A DNA stretch of 64,000 bases, taken from NCBI RefSeq assembly GCF_902770715.1, contig NZ_CACXTS010000012.1, positions 62,441 to 126,440 on the forward strand, in the 5' to 3' direction. The position numbers and the translations under genes are program-made. The stretch is from an uncultured Methanobrevibacter sp. GTDB lineage: Archaea > Methanobacteriota > Methanobacteria > Methanobacteriales > Methanobacteriaceae. Shown here in pieces: positions 43,833-52,848 of the stretch (position 1 is its first letter; each line of letters opens with the position of its first letter). The notes beneath the pieces are model-generated. The model did not search any database and was not told the origin of the DNA. It worked only from the letters and a program-made list of their open reading frames with translations.

Positions 43833-44339
43833 ATGGATTTTACAATTAAGGAACTTGCTAATGATTATTTAGAGATTGAAGCTGCAAAAGAATTCTTATA
43901 CGACCAAATCAAAAAAGTATATGGCATCGGACCCACACCTGAATTTCATTATGACATTGAGGGAATTGAAGAATATTATGTATTGCCTTCAAATAACGCC
44001 TTTTTTGTAGCTTATGATGGTGATAATATAGTTGCAACAGCGGCCATCAGGGCATATGATAAGGATTATGAATTGTTTAGGGGAATCTACACAAAAAAGG
44101 ATACGGCAAGCATTTGGAGATTGATGGTCGACGAGGAATATAGGCGCCATGGTCTCGCACGCAGGCTTGTCGGTGTTATGGAGGATTTTGCTCGTAAGAA
44201 AGGTTATGATAGAGTATATCTGCACACTCACAGATATCTTGAAGCTGCAATGGCATTTTGGGAATCTGTGGGCTATGAAATAACCGTTCAAGAAGATGAC
44301 TATGACGAGACCAATCACATGATAAAGGTTTTGGAGTAA
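43833..44339 (+). CDS. GNAT-family N-acetyltransferase, copy 2
   Basis: A 168-residue acetyltransferase with acetyl-CoA loop RRHGLARRL in SIWRLMVDEEYRRHGLARRL and YLHTHRYLEAAMAFWESVGY. It aligns with GNAT1 along its length (shared AYDKDY/F, SIWRL, YLHTH). Ribosome site GTGATATT. Substrate unknown; association of both paralogues with importer genes suggests a role tied to the imported compound. Confidence 0.85.
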   Translation: MDFTIKELANDYLEIEAAKEFLYDQIKKVYGIGPTPEFHYDIEGIEEYYVLPSNNAFFVAYDGDNIVATAAIRAYDKDYELFRGIYTKKDTASIWRLMVDEEYRRHGLARRLVGVMEDFARKKGYDRVYLHTHRYLEAAMAFWESVGYEITVQEDDYDETNHMIKVLE

Positions 44340-44733
44340 TGTCAAATATTTTTTGTAGTATTATTTTATAAAAAAGTATTACTTTTTTTTAATTTTTTTA
44401 TTTTTCATTATTTGTTTTATTCATGTTTATTTGTTGGCATGTGCCAATTTAAAGAAATTATTAATTCCAGATGTTGCGGTAAGATAAAATTCTAATTTTT
44501 TATTTAAATTTAATTAATTTTATCAACAATCGGAAGTATTACTATTTTTAAGAAATATTATTAAAAATCATTTATTAATAATGCTGAAAAAGAGACATGG
44601 GTTATTTTACAACTTATAAGTTTTAAATCATTTGTTTTAAATTTAAGGATAAAATTGCCGAATTTTTAATTAATAATATTTATATGGTTATTACTATTAA
44701 TTATCAATTAGATTATTCAGAATATTGAATAAT

Positions 44734-44806
44734 AAAGATAATAAAATTAATTTCGCAATATAACCGCTTTATCTTCAAAAAAATATTTTTTAATTTTATT
44801 ATCTTT
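44734..44806. repeat. 17-bp inverted repeat with 39-nt spacer
   Basis: AAAGATAATAAAATTAA (44734-44750) is the exact reverse complement of 44790-44806. The transcript would fold into a long hairpin. It could be a structured RNA, a terminator for the upstream gene or a small mobile-element remnant; nothing in the spacer decides. Confidence 0.6.
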
Positions 44807-44846
44807 CTATGATTATCAAATGTATAAATAGTAAGTCATATAACCT

Positions 44847-44874
44847 AAATAGCTATTTTATTAAATAGCTATTT
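44847..44874. repeat. Duplicated palindrome AAATAGCTATTT
   Basis: The self-complementary 12-mer AAATAGCTATTT occurs twice with TATT between, giving either a 12-bp hairpin or two dyads, 16 bp apart. It lies about 60 bp upstream of truA. Confidence 0.6.
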
Positions 44875-44935
44875 CCCTCCTCTTATTCTATTTTTTTATT
44901 AAACTTTATTTTATATTATGTTTAATATTATATTG

Positions 44936-45802
44936 ATGAAAAGAACAGCACTAAAAATCGGATATATCGGGACTAATTTTCATGGTTTTCAAAGACAGCC
45001 TGACTTGAGAACTGTTGAAGAGGAGCTAATCTATCATTTGCGCAAACTTGACTACATTGATGATTTAAAAAAGTCAAGATTCAGAATTGCAGGACGAACC
45101 GATGCGGGAGTTCATAGCTTGGGCAATGTAATTAGTTTTCAATCAGAAAAGGAAGTCAGAGTCAATGAAATTAACAATTCCCTGCCTGATGATATTCAGA
45201 TTTTAGCCAGTGCTCCGGTCAGATATGCATTTAAGCCGAGGTATGCCCAGATGAGGCAGTACCGTTATATGCTATTCCAGGATTTGGATGTTGATAAGCT
45301 CAATGAAGTTGCGGAAATCTTTAAGGGGACTCATAACTTTACGAATTTCACTAAAAGATTCCAGAAAACAACTGAAAGAACTATTGATGATATCAAGATT
45401 ACAAAAGTCGATTTGAATGATTATCACAAAAGGGAATTTCCAAATTTACATGATACAATCTCTCCAATCTTTGTAGACATCTATGGGGAATCCTTCTTAT
45501 GGAATATGGTTAGAAAGATGATGAGGGTTTTTGTTGATGTTGCAATTGGAAAGATGGATCTGGAGGAAGTGGAAAGATTATTGAACCCTGCTGAAGACGA
45601 GCCAAGGGCTTACATCAAGGTTATGGAGGCCGAATATCTGATATTGATGGACATACAATATGATGGAATTAAGTTTACATATGATGATTACGCCTGTGAG
45701 AGATTCAGACGTGATTTGGTTGATTCACTGGCAAATTTGCAGAAAAGGTATGCCATTCGTGAATCAATGGTAAAAAGTTTATGTGATTTGCATAGTTTTT
45801 AG
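44936..45802 (+). CDS. truA: tRNA pseudouridine synthase TruA
   Basis: A 288-residue enzyme that makes pseudouridine in the tRNA anticodon stem-loop (positions 38-40). AGRTDAGVHSLGN carries the catalytic aspartate; LWNMVRKMM is the expected C-terminal motif. ATG 44936 (MKRTALKIGYIG) is the usual family start and sits about 25 nt after a TATA-like box, with no ribosome site, so a leaderless mRNA is likely; ATG 44918 is an alternative. Probably followed by the small gene at 45820. Confidence 0.92.
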   Translation: MKRTALKIGYIGTNFHGFQRQPDLRTVEEELIYHLRKLDYIDDLKKSRFRIAGRTDAGVHSLGNVISFQSEKEVRVNEINNSLPDDIQILASAPVRYAFKPRYAQMRQYRYMLFQDLDVDKLNEVAEIFKGTHNFTNFTKRFQKTTERTIDDIKITKVDLNDYHKREFPNLHDTISPIFVDIYGESFLWNMVRKMMRVFVDVAIGKMDLEEVERLLNPAEDEPRAYIKVMEAEYLILMDIQYDGIKFTYDDYACERFRRDLVDSLANLQKRYAIRESMVKSLCDLHSF

Positions 45803-45819
45803 GATAATGAGGTGATTTT

Positions 45820-46149
45820 ATGAGTGATAAAATTAGTTATGAAGATATTAAGCCATATGAAGAGTTGTTTACTGCAACACCTGCATTTTTGCTTGAAAGA
45901 TTTGCTAAAAGGAAAACCAATTTCGTTTTAAAATTCAAATCCAAAGTGGAAAGTTTTTTGGATGGTTTGGATGATAATCAAAAAAAGAAGTTGGATATTG
46001 TTTTAAACAGTGATACTGATGAATTGCAGGCAGTAATGGCTGATGCTTATGAAAAGACCAATATTAAACAATATAAAATATTGGCCAATCCAAAATATAA
46101 GGAATTCATTCAGATCAACATCAATGAAATAGAAAATATGATAGAATAA
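45820..46149 (+). CDS. Conserved small hypothetical protein
   Basis: A 109-residue soluble, mostly helical, charged protein (MSDKISYEDIKPYEELF start). No domain or motif recognised. A GGTGATTTT ribosome site and a 17-bp gap from truA show it is a real gene, likely co-transcribed with truA. Confidence 0.65.
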   Translation: MSDKISYEDIKPYEELFTATPAFLLERFAKRKTNFVLKFKSKVESFLDGLDDNQKKKLDIVLNSDTDELQAVMADAYEKTNIKQYKILANPKYKEFIQININEIENMIE

Positions 46150-46203
46150 ATGTTTAACATAATTCTTAATGTTTTTTGTACTTGAAGGATTGGCTGTGAT
46201 ATT

Positions 46204-47064
46204 ATTAAATCATATTATGAATGCGGACCCTGCATATTGAGGCAGGTAAAGGAAGTCATAGATTTGTCATGCACTGATAAAAATTTAAAAATGGACTTAA
46301 TGCATGATTGCATGGTACATATGGCAAAAAACTTTAATAGGGATTCTCAGCCAAATAAATTAGCAACTGAAGTTAATCAGCATATTAAACAAAAAACCAA
46401 ATGTGAAGATGCTTATTTTAAGGAAAAAGAATTAAGTAATGAAATCGCATTGTCCATATTGCCAAAAGTTAAGGACCTCCTGAAAGAGGATACTAGTTTG
46501 GAGACTCATGTCAAAGTAGCCATCGTTGGAAACATTTTGGATTTTGGAGCTTATGGCATCAGCACTGATTTTAAAAGATTAATTGATGTCAATTTGAATA
46601 GGAATCTTGCCATCAATGATATTGAGGAATTTGAAGAGGCATTGAATTTTCACAATGAGGCATTATATTTGGTCGATAATGCTGGGGAAATTGTATTTGA
46701 CCGTTTATTGATTGAAAAAATAATGGAATATGATGTCAATGTCATTGTTGCAGTGAAAAGCAGTCCAATTGTAAACGATGCATGCGTAAAAGAAGCTATT
46801 GATGCGGGTTTAAATGAACTGTCTGAAATCATCACGGTAGGTTGCGATTCCGGAGGTATTGTTGAAGAAATGTTTTCAGAAGATTTTAAAAAGGTATTTG
46901 ATGAAAGTAATTTTGTAATATCTAAGGGAATGGCGAATTATGAAGGATTAACAGAAATGGATTTGAAAAATAAGGACGTTTTTTCTTTGCTTTGCAGTAA
47001 ATGCAATCCGATTTCCAAGAATTTGTCAGTTGATGTCGGATCATTTGTACTGAAGAAGCTATAG
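46204..47064 (+). CDS. DUF89/ARMT1-family protein, apparent ATT start
   Basis: About 286 residues of the DUF89 family (metal-dependent damage-control phosphatase group), with LVDNAGEIVFDRLL as the core metal/phosphate motif near residue 155 and GCDSGG further on. The family's N-terminal CxxC is encoded at 46222-46233 (YYECGPCILRQ), upstream of the first conventional in-frame start (TTG 46237). In-frame sequence back to a stop at 46183 has no ATG, GTG or TTG. GTGATATT directly precedes ATT 46204, exactly as it precedes the ATG of the gene at 43833, so ATT is the likely initiator or a mutated ATG. Confidence 0.75.
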   Translation: MKSYYECGPCILRQVKEVIDLSCTDKNLKMDLMHDCMVHMAKNFNRDSQPNKLATEVNQHIKQKTKCEDAYFKEKELSNEIALSILPKVKDLLKEDTSLETHVKVAIVGNILDFGAYGISTDFKRLIDVNLNRNLAINDIEEFEEALNFHNEALYLVDNAGEIVFDRLLIEKIMEYDVNVIVAVKSSPIVNDACVKEAIDAGLNELSEIITVGCDSGGIVEEMFSEDFKKVFDESNFVISKGMANYEGLTEMDLKNKDVFSLLCSKCNPISKNLSVDVGSFVLKKL

Positions 47065-47131
47065 CACAATTTTAAATATCAAGATAAAAATTTTTAACCT
47101 ATTCGATTAAATATATTAATTTAGTGATAAC

Positions 47132-48448
47132 ATGAAAATAGCGACTATTTTGGGAACAAGACCTGAAATTATTAAAATGGCTCCTATTATTGATGAAATC
47201 TCTAAAAGGGATATTGAGCAAGTTGTTATTCACACTGGCCAACACTATGATGAGGAGATGTCTGACAATTTCTTTAAAGATTTAGAAATTCCCACTCCAG
47301 ATTACAACATTCATGTAGGTTCCGGAACTCATGGAAAACAGACTGGTTTAATGATGAAGGGTATTGAAGAGGTTCTTTTGGTAGAAAAACCGGATATTGT
47401 TTTGGTTCAAGGTGACACTAATGCAGTTCTTGCAGGTGCGCTTGTTGCCTCCAAATTGCATATTGCAATTGGCCATGTTGAAGCGGGACTCAGGTCATTT
47501 GACATGACAATGCCTGAAGAGTTAAATCGTAGAGTTGCTGATGTAGCCACAACAATGTATTTTATTCCAACAGAGCAGTCAGCCATTAACCTATTGGCTG
47601 AAGGATTTTCTCACAAAAATCTATTCATTACAGGAAATACCGTCGTTGATGCCTGTTTCAGACATTTGGAAATTGCCAAAAAAAGAGGTTTTGAAGACGA
47701 ATCTCTTGCAGGTTTAGACATTGATAATTTGGATAATATCCTGACTTTAACAATGCATAGGGCTGAAAATGTTGATGTTAAGGAAAGAGTGGTTAATATT
47801 ATTGATGCTTTGAAGGAATTAAGTGATATGAATATCATTTTCCCTATTCATCCAAGAACCAAAAATACATTGGAGAATTTTGGTTTGTTCGAAGAATTAA
47901 ATAATTTGAGTCATGTTCATATTATAAAACCGTTAGGATACTTGGATTTCCTGCTTTTAACATCTAAATCTACTTTAATTTTAACCGATTCCGGAGGTCT
48001 GCAAGAGGAGGCCATTACACTCAATGTGCCTGCTTTAACATTAAGATACAATACTGAACGCCCTGAAACCGTTGCAGCAGGGGGTAATATTCTTGTTGGA
48101 TCTGATAAGGATTCGATATTGGAAAATGCATGCAAAATTTTATCCGATGAGGAATTTGCTGATAAAATGAAAAATGCGATAAATCCATATGGTCGGGGAG
48201 ATTCAGCAAAATCGACCGTTGATGCGATTGAAGATTACTATAGCAGGGGTCTGCTTAATATTGAAGCTCCAGAGGATATTATGGATTCATTTACAAGAAA
48301 AATGGCTTCAATTAAAGAGGATATTTCAGTAGCGGAATTCGAACAAAAGGAAAATGCTTTGATTCATATGGTATTTGATGGAGAGAATATGAAATTTCCG
48401 TTCGATGATTTAAATTTAAATGGGATGATGATTACTTATGATAAATGA
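47132..48448 (+). CDS. wecB: UDP-N-acetylglucosamine 2-epimerase (non-hydrolysing)
   Basis: A 438-residue epimerase interconverting UDP-GlcNAc and UDP-ManNAc. Motifs: [12 protein letters not shown] at the N-terminus, HVEAGLRS near residue 112, TMHRAENVD, and DSGGLQEEA near residue 285. It is longer than the usual ~370 residues by an acidic tail of ~65 residues. Its last 11 bp overlap mfnD. Role in surface glycan synthesis, though placed ahead of methanofuran genes. Ribosome site GTGATAAC. Confidence 0.92.
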   Translation: MKIATILGTRPEIIKMAPIIDEISKRDIEQVVIHTGQHYDEEMSDNFFKDLEIPTPDYNIHVGSGTHGKQTGLMMKGIEEVLLVEKPDIVLVQGDTNAVLAGALVASKLHIAIGHVEAGLRSFDMTMPEELNRRVADVATTMYFIPTEQSAINLLAEGFSHKNLFITGNTVVDACFRHLEIAKKRGFEDESLAGLDIDNLDNILTLTMHRAENVDVKERVVNIIDALKELSDMNIIFPIHPRTKNTLENFGLFEELNNLSHVHIIKPLGYLDFLLLTSKSTLILTDSGGLQEEAITLNVPALTLRYNTERPETVAAGGNILVGSDKDSILENACKILSDEEFADKMKNAINPYGRGDSAKSTVDAIEDYYSRGLLNIEAPEDIMDSFTRKMASIKEDISVAEFEQKENALIHMVFDGENMKFPFDDLNLNGMMITYDK

Positions 48449-49478
48449 TGATTCAATTTTAGTATTTGAGTATTTTACGGCTTCCGGCGAAAAAGATAAA
48501 TGCATTATTTCAGAAGCGGAAGCATTAATCTTTGCACTTTTGAAGGATTTGTCTGATTTTGATGTTGATTTGGTCATCAACAAATCTTATGAAAATGTTG
48601 TAAAGGATTATGAAAATGTTAATCCGATTCTAATTGATTGTGATGTTATCGATTGGTTGGAGGATAATGCGGTAAACTTCAATAAAGCTATTTTCATCGC
48701 TGCAGAAAACAATAACAACCTATACAACATCACTAAAATTTTAGAGGAAAATAATGTTAAAACATACACTTCTTCCGCAGAGGCATGTTTAAAGTCATCC
48801 GATAAGTATGAGACATATGAAGCGCTTCCAAATGATGTTCCGAAAAGGGCAATAGAAAATCTTCATGAAAAATGGCAGGCTGAAGACCCATTGACTCCTT
48901 TAAAATTGATTATAAAGCCATTGGTTGGTGTTGATTGTGAAGATATAATAATAATCGAGGATATCAAAGACTTATCTTATGATTTGGAGCAGATATTCCC
49001 TCCAGGTTCAAGAATCATTGTTCAGGAATATATTGAAGGAACTGATATTAGCGTTAGCTTAATTTCAGATGGCAAAAAAGCGATTCCAATCAGTTTAAAC
49101 CAACAGTTCGTTGAATTGAAGAATAATAAAGGAACATACGAAGGCGGTAAATTGCCTTATGAAAGCAAATATGAACAGGAAGCTTTTGAAATCGCAACAA
49201 AAGCAGTTGAAGCTATTGATGGCATAAAAGGTTTTGTTGGTGTGGACTTATTAATCAATGCAGATGAAAAGGATATCTACTCAGTTTACCTTTTGGAGAT
49301 AAACTCAAGATTCACAACACCTTATGTTGGATTGAGCAAAGTCGCTAATTTCAACATAGGCAAAAGCATCATTGAACTAATTGACGGAAAGATAACCCTT
49401 GATGACATTGATGTCTCTTTGGATGGTGAAGTTGAGTTCAAAAAATCTGGAGATTTACTAGAAATTAGGAGAATATGA
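48438..49478 (+). CDS. mfnD: ATP-grasp ligase, probable tyramine-glutamate ligase MfnD
   Basis: A 346-residue ATP-grasp protein with [14 protein letters not shown] (ATP-lysine region), [16 protein letters not shown] and the metal-binding end [15 protein letters not shown]. In methanogens MfnD joins tyramine to glutamate in methanofuran synthesis. The assignment rests on the fold plus immediate adjacency (1 bp) to the mfnF-like gene. It overlaps wecB by 11 bp. Cytosolic. Confidence 0.78.
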   Translation: MINDDSILVFEYFTASGEKDKCIISEAEALIFALLKDLSDFDVDLVINKSYENVVKDYENVNPILIDCDVIDWLEDNAVNFNKAIFIAAENNNNLYNITKILEENNVKTYTSSAEACLKSSDKYETYEALPNDVPKRAIENLHEKWQAEDPLTPLKLIIKPLVGVDCEDIIIIEDIKDLSYDLEQIFPPGSRIIVQEYIEGTDISVSLISDGKKAIPISLNQQFVELKNNKGTYEGGKLPYESKYEQEAFEIATKAVEAIDGIKGFVGVDLLINADEKDIYSVYLLEINSRFTTPYVGLSKVANFNIGKSIIELIDGKITLDDIDVSLDGEVEFKKSGDLLEIRRI

Positions 49479-49479
49479 T

Positions 49480-50502
49480 ATGAAAGTAGCTGGATTTGAC
49501 ATTGGTGGTGCAAACACCGATCTTGCAGTAATTGACTTTGATGGTGAAGATATTAAAAATATTGAAGTTGATTTTGCATATCTTCCTATGTGGAGCAATA
49601 ATGATGATTTATCACGAGTATTAATTGAATTAATTGAAAATATCTGTCCTGTATCCGAAATAGATGCTGTAGGCATTTCCATGACTGCAGAGCTTGTCGA
49701 TGCATATGATACTAAAAAGGACGGTGTCTTGGATGTTGTAAGAAAATGTGAAGATACATTCACATGCCCTATTGCATATGTTGGAATTGATGGTATGCTG
49801 TCTAAATCCGAAATTGAGGAAACTCCACTTAAGGCGGCTGCAGCCAATTGGATTGCAACAGCTCAAATCGCAACATTGATTTCCGATAATTGCATTTTCA
49901 TCGATACAGGAAGCACAACCACTGACATTATTCCAATAAAGGATGGAAAGGAATGTGCCATTGGCAAATCTGACTTTGACAGGTCCGCTACAGGAGAGCT
50001 GGTTTACACTGGAACCTTAAGAACTAATCTTGCAAGCTTTTTGGATAAGGTTGAGTTAAATGGAAAGGAGTATCGTGTAGCCAGTGAGTTATTCGCACAA
50101 ACTGCAGATGTTTATACAGTTCTGGATTTAATTTCCGAAGAGGATTATATCTGTGATACTTTTGATGGTGAAGGTAAATCTAAAACAGACTGCGCTAAAA
50201 GGATAGCTCGTGTGGTATGCGCCGATTTGGAAATGTTGACCATGGACGATATTGTAGACATGTCCAAATTCATTCACAAAAAACAGGTCGCTCAGATTGC
50301 AGACGGTTTAAAACAGGTTGTTGAAACTCAAGACTTGAATTTGATTGTAACAACAGGTTTGGGAAAGGATATATTGGATAGGCCTGCTGCTGAATCATTA
50401 GGTTTGGAAGTTAAGTCTATGGGTGATGTTTTAACCGACGATGAATGTACTGTAGCTCCGGCTGTTGGAACTGCAGTAATGATGAACAGATACTTAAATT
50501 AG
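49480..50502 (+). CDS. mfnF: Methanofuran biosynthesis protein MfnF (hydantoinase/ASKHA-like)
   Basis: A 340-residue protein starting VAGFDIGGANTDLAVID and holding FIDTGSTTTDIIPI, both phosphate-loop motifs of the ASKHA/hydantoinase-A superfamily, as in proteins once called H4MPT-linked C1 transfer pathway proteins. MfnF couples the furan and tyramine-glutamate parts of methanofuran, the C1 carrier of methanogenesis. GGAG serves as ribosome site within the end of mfnD. Confidence 0.82.
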   Translation: MKVAGFDIGGANTDLAVIDFDGEDIKNIEVDFAYLPMWSNNDDLSRVLIELIENICPVSEIDAVGISMTAELVDAYDTKKDGVLDVVRKCEDTFTCPIAYVGIDGMLSKSEIEETPLKAAAANWIATAQIATLISDNCIFIDTGSTTTDIIPIKDGKECAIGKSDFDRSATGELVYTGTLRTNLASFLDKVELNGKEYRVASELFAQTADVYTVLDLISEEDYICDTFDGEGKSKTDCAKRIARVVCADLEMLTMDDIVDMSKFIHKKQVAQIADGLKQVVETQDLNLIVTTGLGKDILDRPAAESLGLEVKSMGDVLTDDECTVAPAVGTAVMMNRYLN

Positions 50503-50532
50503 AGGCCTTGTCCTCTTAAACTTATTTTTTTT
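50501..50532 (+). terminator. Terminator after mfnF
   Basis: Stem AGAGG / CCTCT with a 6-nt loop next to the mfnF stop, followed by eight or more T. It separates the wecB-mfnD-mfnF unit from convergent carS. Confidence 0.5.
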
Positions 50533-50537
50533 AAAAA

Positions 50538-51104
50538 CTAGTACCAAACATCTTTTATTCCAAGAAGATATGCGCAGGTATTGGTTAATAAATGAATTGC
50601 TAAAGTAAGGATAATAGCTATTGCTACGAATGGTAGTGTGAGTTTCACAACAAAGGAAACTAAAATCAATGCTACGATTATGAAATCTAACTGATCTAAA
50701 ATTGGGGCGGGTTTTCCTCTTCCAATTCCAAGCCTTCTTTTTAAAAAGCTACCTATCGCGTCACCTAATAGTGCTCCAAATCCAAGTAAAAATCCGATTA
50801 TTATTCCTTCCGGAATGTTGGTTATGATTGGGGTTGTAATGAATTGTCCAAACTCATTAATTATGCTGGGGCCTAAAAATCCTTGAATAATTCCTGTGAG
50901 GGTACCGATAATAGTACCGGCAGCCAATCCTCTCCATGTAACGCCATCTCCAATCCAACGAACTCCGTTTTTGTCGGATTTTCCAAAGTCAACTGGAAGT
51001 CCGCCTCCAAATAGCAGTCCGCTACCATTTGAAAAGTATGCTGGGAGAATGAAATAGAGTGTTGTTAAGCATGTAATCAAAATCATCTGAATATCAAATG
51101 TCAT
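50538..51104 (-). CDS. carS: CDP-archaeol synthase
   Basis: A 188-residue membrane protein with about five helices, FGGGLPVDFGKSDKNGVRW-type N-terminal loop (residues ~33-50) and GDAIGSFLKRRLGIGRGKPAPILDQLD in two adjacent pieces near the C-terminus, matching CarS (formerly DUF46). It activates unsaturated archaeol phosphate with CTP in ether-lipid synthesis. Divergent from tes, another lipid gene, with ~150 bp of shared promoter region. Confidence 0.9.
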   Translation of the reverse strand: MTFDIQMILITCLTTLYFILPAYFSNGSGLLFGGGLPVDFGKSDKNGVRWIGDGVTWRGLAAGTIIGTLTGIIQGFLGPSIINEFGQFITTPIITNIPEGIIIGFLLGFGALLGDAIGSFLKRRLGIGRGKPAPILDQLDFIIVALILVSFVVKLTLPFVAIAIILTLAIHLLTNTCAYLLGIKDVWY

Positions 51105-51257
51105 TTGTGTTTTACCCCAATTTTATTAATAATACATTTATATTTGATATAATTTAAGTTTTTAGATAATAATATTTAAATAATAAATTAATTTAAATAT
51201 ATAATATTATGTAAGTTACACTAACAATTCAATTTTGTTAGTTCAAAGGTGATTTTT

Positions 51258-52763
51258 TTGAAGATTAAAGGAACAAGAAGTTTATGCCCAGAATGTGGCA
51301 AACCTATCAATGCAGAGGTTTATGATGAGGATGGTAAAATTTTCATCAAAAAAACTTGTGATGATCATGGGGAATTTGTCAACACATATTGGAGTGATGA
51401 AGAACTTTATAATCAAGTAAAACAATATGTTCCATCTGTTGCTCCTGTTGAAAACCCTTGTGTTGATGATACTGGAGCTTGCCCAAGCAATTGCGGGTTG
51501 TGTTCTAAACATGAAACATCAACTGTTTTAGGTTTGATTGATGTAACAAATAGATGTAATTTAAGATGCCCTGTTTGTTTTGCAAATGCGGCTGCTGCAG
51601 GCTACCTATATGAGCCTAGTAAAGACGAAATAAGACAAATGCTCAGGAACTTAAGAAATCTAAAGCCTAATCCATGTCCTGCTATTCAATATGCTGGTGG
51701 TGAACCTACCATCAGAAAAGACATAGTTGAACTTATTGAAATGGCTAAGGAAGAAGGTTTCACTCATGTTCAAATAGCTACTAACGGTATTAGATTGGCT
51801 AAAAGGGAAAATTTGGCTAAAGAGTTAAAAGATGCTGGTTTAAATACAGTCTATCTTTCATTTGAAGGAGTAACTCCAGAACCTTATATTGAAAATAAAG
51901 GTAGGGATTTGCTTCCAGATAAGCTTCAAGCTATTGAAAACTGTAGAAAAGCAGGTTTAGGAGTAGTGCTTGTTCCTACATTAGTTAAAGGAGTTAATGA
52001 TAATCAAGTTGGAGAAATAATTAAATTCGCATTTGATAATAATGACATCATTTATGGGGTTAACTTCCAGCCAGTATCATTCTCAGGAAGAACTCCTGCT
52101 GACCAAGTAGAAGAACAAAGAATTACAATTCCAGACTTTATAAAAATCATTGAAGACGAAACTGATGGTCAAGTTCCAACAAGTTCATTCTACCCGCCAT
52201 CTTGCGTTGAGCCAATTGCGGAGTTCATATCTTTACTTGACGGTAATGATTCAGCTACAGTTACATTAAACTGTCATGAACATTGTGGAATAGCTACTTA
52301 TGTATTCAGAGAAAAAACTGAAGGTGATGGAAAGGATAAATTAATTCCAATCACTGATTTCATTGATGTTGATGATTTATTTGACAAATTAAAAGAATAT
52401 AACGGTAAACTTAAAAAGGGAAAATTCGGATCCCGTAAAAGAGTGCTTGCAGGCTTGACTGGAAATCTTCCTAAGTTGGTTCACCCAAGCAGGTCTCCTA
52501 AAGATTTGGATATTACCAAAATCTTGTTGAACATATTTGTTAAAGGAGATTACGAGGCATTAGGAGACTTCTCTAAAGATGCAATGCTCATTTCATGTAT
52601 GCATTTCATGGATCCATTCAACTTTGATGAAGATAGAGTTAAAAAATGTGTTATTCATTACGCAACTCCTGATGGCAGAATTATTCCATTCTGTACCATG
52701 AATTCAATGTATCGTGAAAGTGTAGAAAAAGAATTTTCAACACCTTTTAAACAAAAAGATTAG
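51258..52763 (+). CDS. tes: Radical SAM tetraether lipid synthase
   Basis: A 501-residue enzyme with an N-terminal rubredoxin-like zinc/iron site (CPECGKP), extra cysteines in CPSNCGLC, the radical SAM motif CNLRCPVC near residue 110, and further cysteines in the C-terminal half (CHEHCG, CVIHYATPDGRIIPFC). This matches the archaeal Tes/GDGT-MAS family, which joins two archaeol chains tail-to-tail to make tetraethers. GGTGAT at 51248-51253 favours the TTG at 51258 as start over GTG 51249. Located in the cytoplasmic side of the membrane. Confidence 0.85.
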   Translation: MKIKGTRSLCPECGKPINAEVYDEDGKIFIKKTCDDHGEFVNTYWSDEELYNQVKQYVPSVAPVENPCVDDTGACPSNCGLCSKHETSTVLGLIDVTNRCNLRCPVCFANAAAAGYLYEPSKDEIRQMLRNLRNLKPNPCPAIQYAGGEPTIRKDIVELIEMAKEEGFTHVQIATNGIRLAKRENLAKELKDAGLNTVYLSFEGVTPEPYIENKGRDLLPDKLQAIENCRKAGLGVVLVPTLVKGVNDNQVGEIIKFAFDNNDIIYGVNFQPVSFSGRTPADQVEEQRITIPDFIKIIEDETDGQVPTSSFYPPSCVEPIAEFISLLDGNDSATVTLNCHEHCGIATYVFREKTEGDGKDKLIPITDFIDVDDLFDKLKEYNGKLKKGKFGSRKRVLAGLTGNLPKLVHPSRSPKDLDITKILLNIFVKGDYEALGDFSKDAMLISCMHFMDPFNFDEDRVKKCVIHYATPDGRIIPFCTMNSMYRESVEKEFSTPFKQKD

Positions 52764-52792
52764 ATTAATATAAAAATCACCTTACTTATTTT

Positions 52793-52824
52793 GTATTTGG
52801 GCACGTCCCAAATACTCGTTTTTT
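52793..52824 (+). terminator. Hairpin terminator after tes
   Basis: A 9-bp perfect stem GTATTTGGG / CCCAAATAC with a 5-nt loop, followed by TCG and a T run to 52824. Confidence 0.7.
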
Positions 52825-52848
52825 AAAATCAATTTTATAGTGATATTA

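Larger units (their letters stand above)
44340..44935. other. Long AT-rich intergenic region with several palindromes
   Basis: About 600 bp without a convincing gene. It contains GTATTAC cores at 44376 and 44536 (without 32-bp partners), a 12-nt palindrome AACTTATAAGTT (44611-44622), a 17-bp long inverted repeat (44734-44806), a double 12-nt palindrome (44847-44874) and a TATA-like TTATTTTATATT just upstream of truA. Confidence 0.6.

Noticed and set aside
29875..44339. Calling the importers nikABCDE with nickel as substrate
   Set aside because: SBP family 5 systems also carry peptides and other metal-chelates; sequence alone does not decide, so gene symbols were left empty.
44358..44382. GTATTAT/GTATTAC pair after GNAT2 as another copy of the phased operator
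   Set aside because: The spacing is 18 bp, not 32, and no start of transcription is evident; listed only as single cores.
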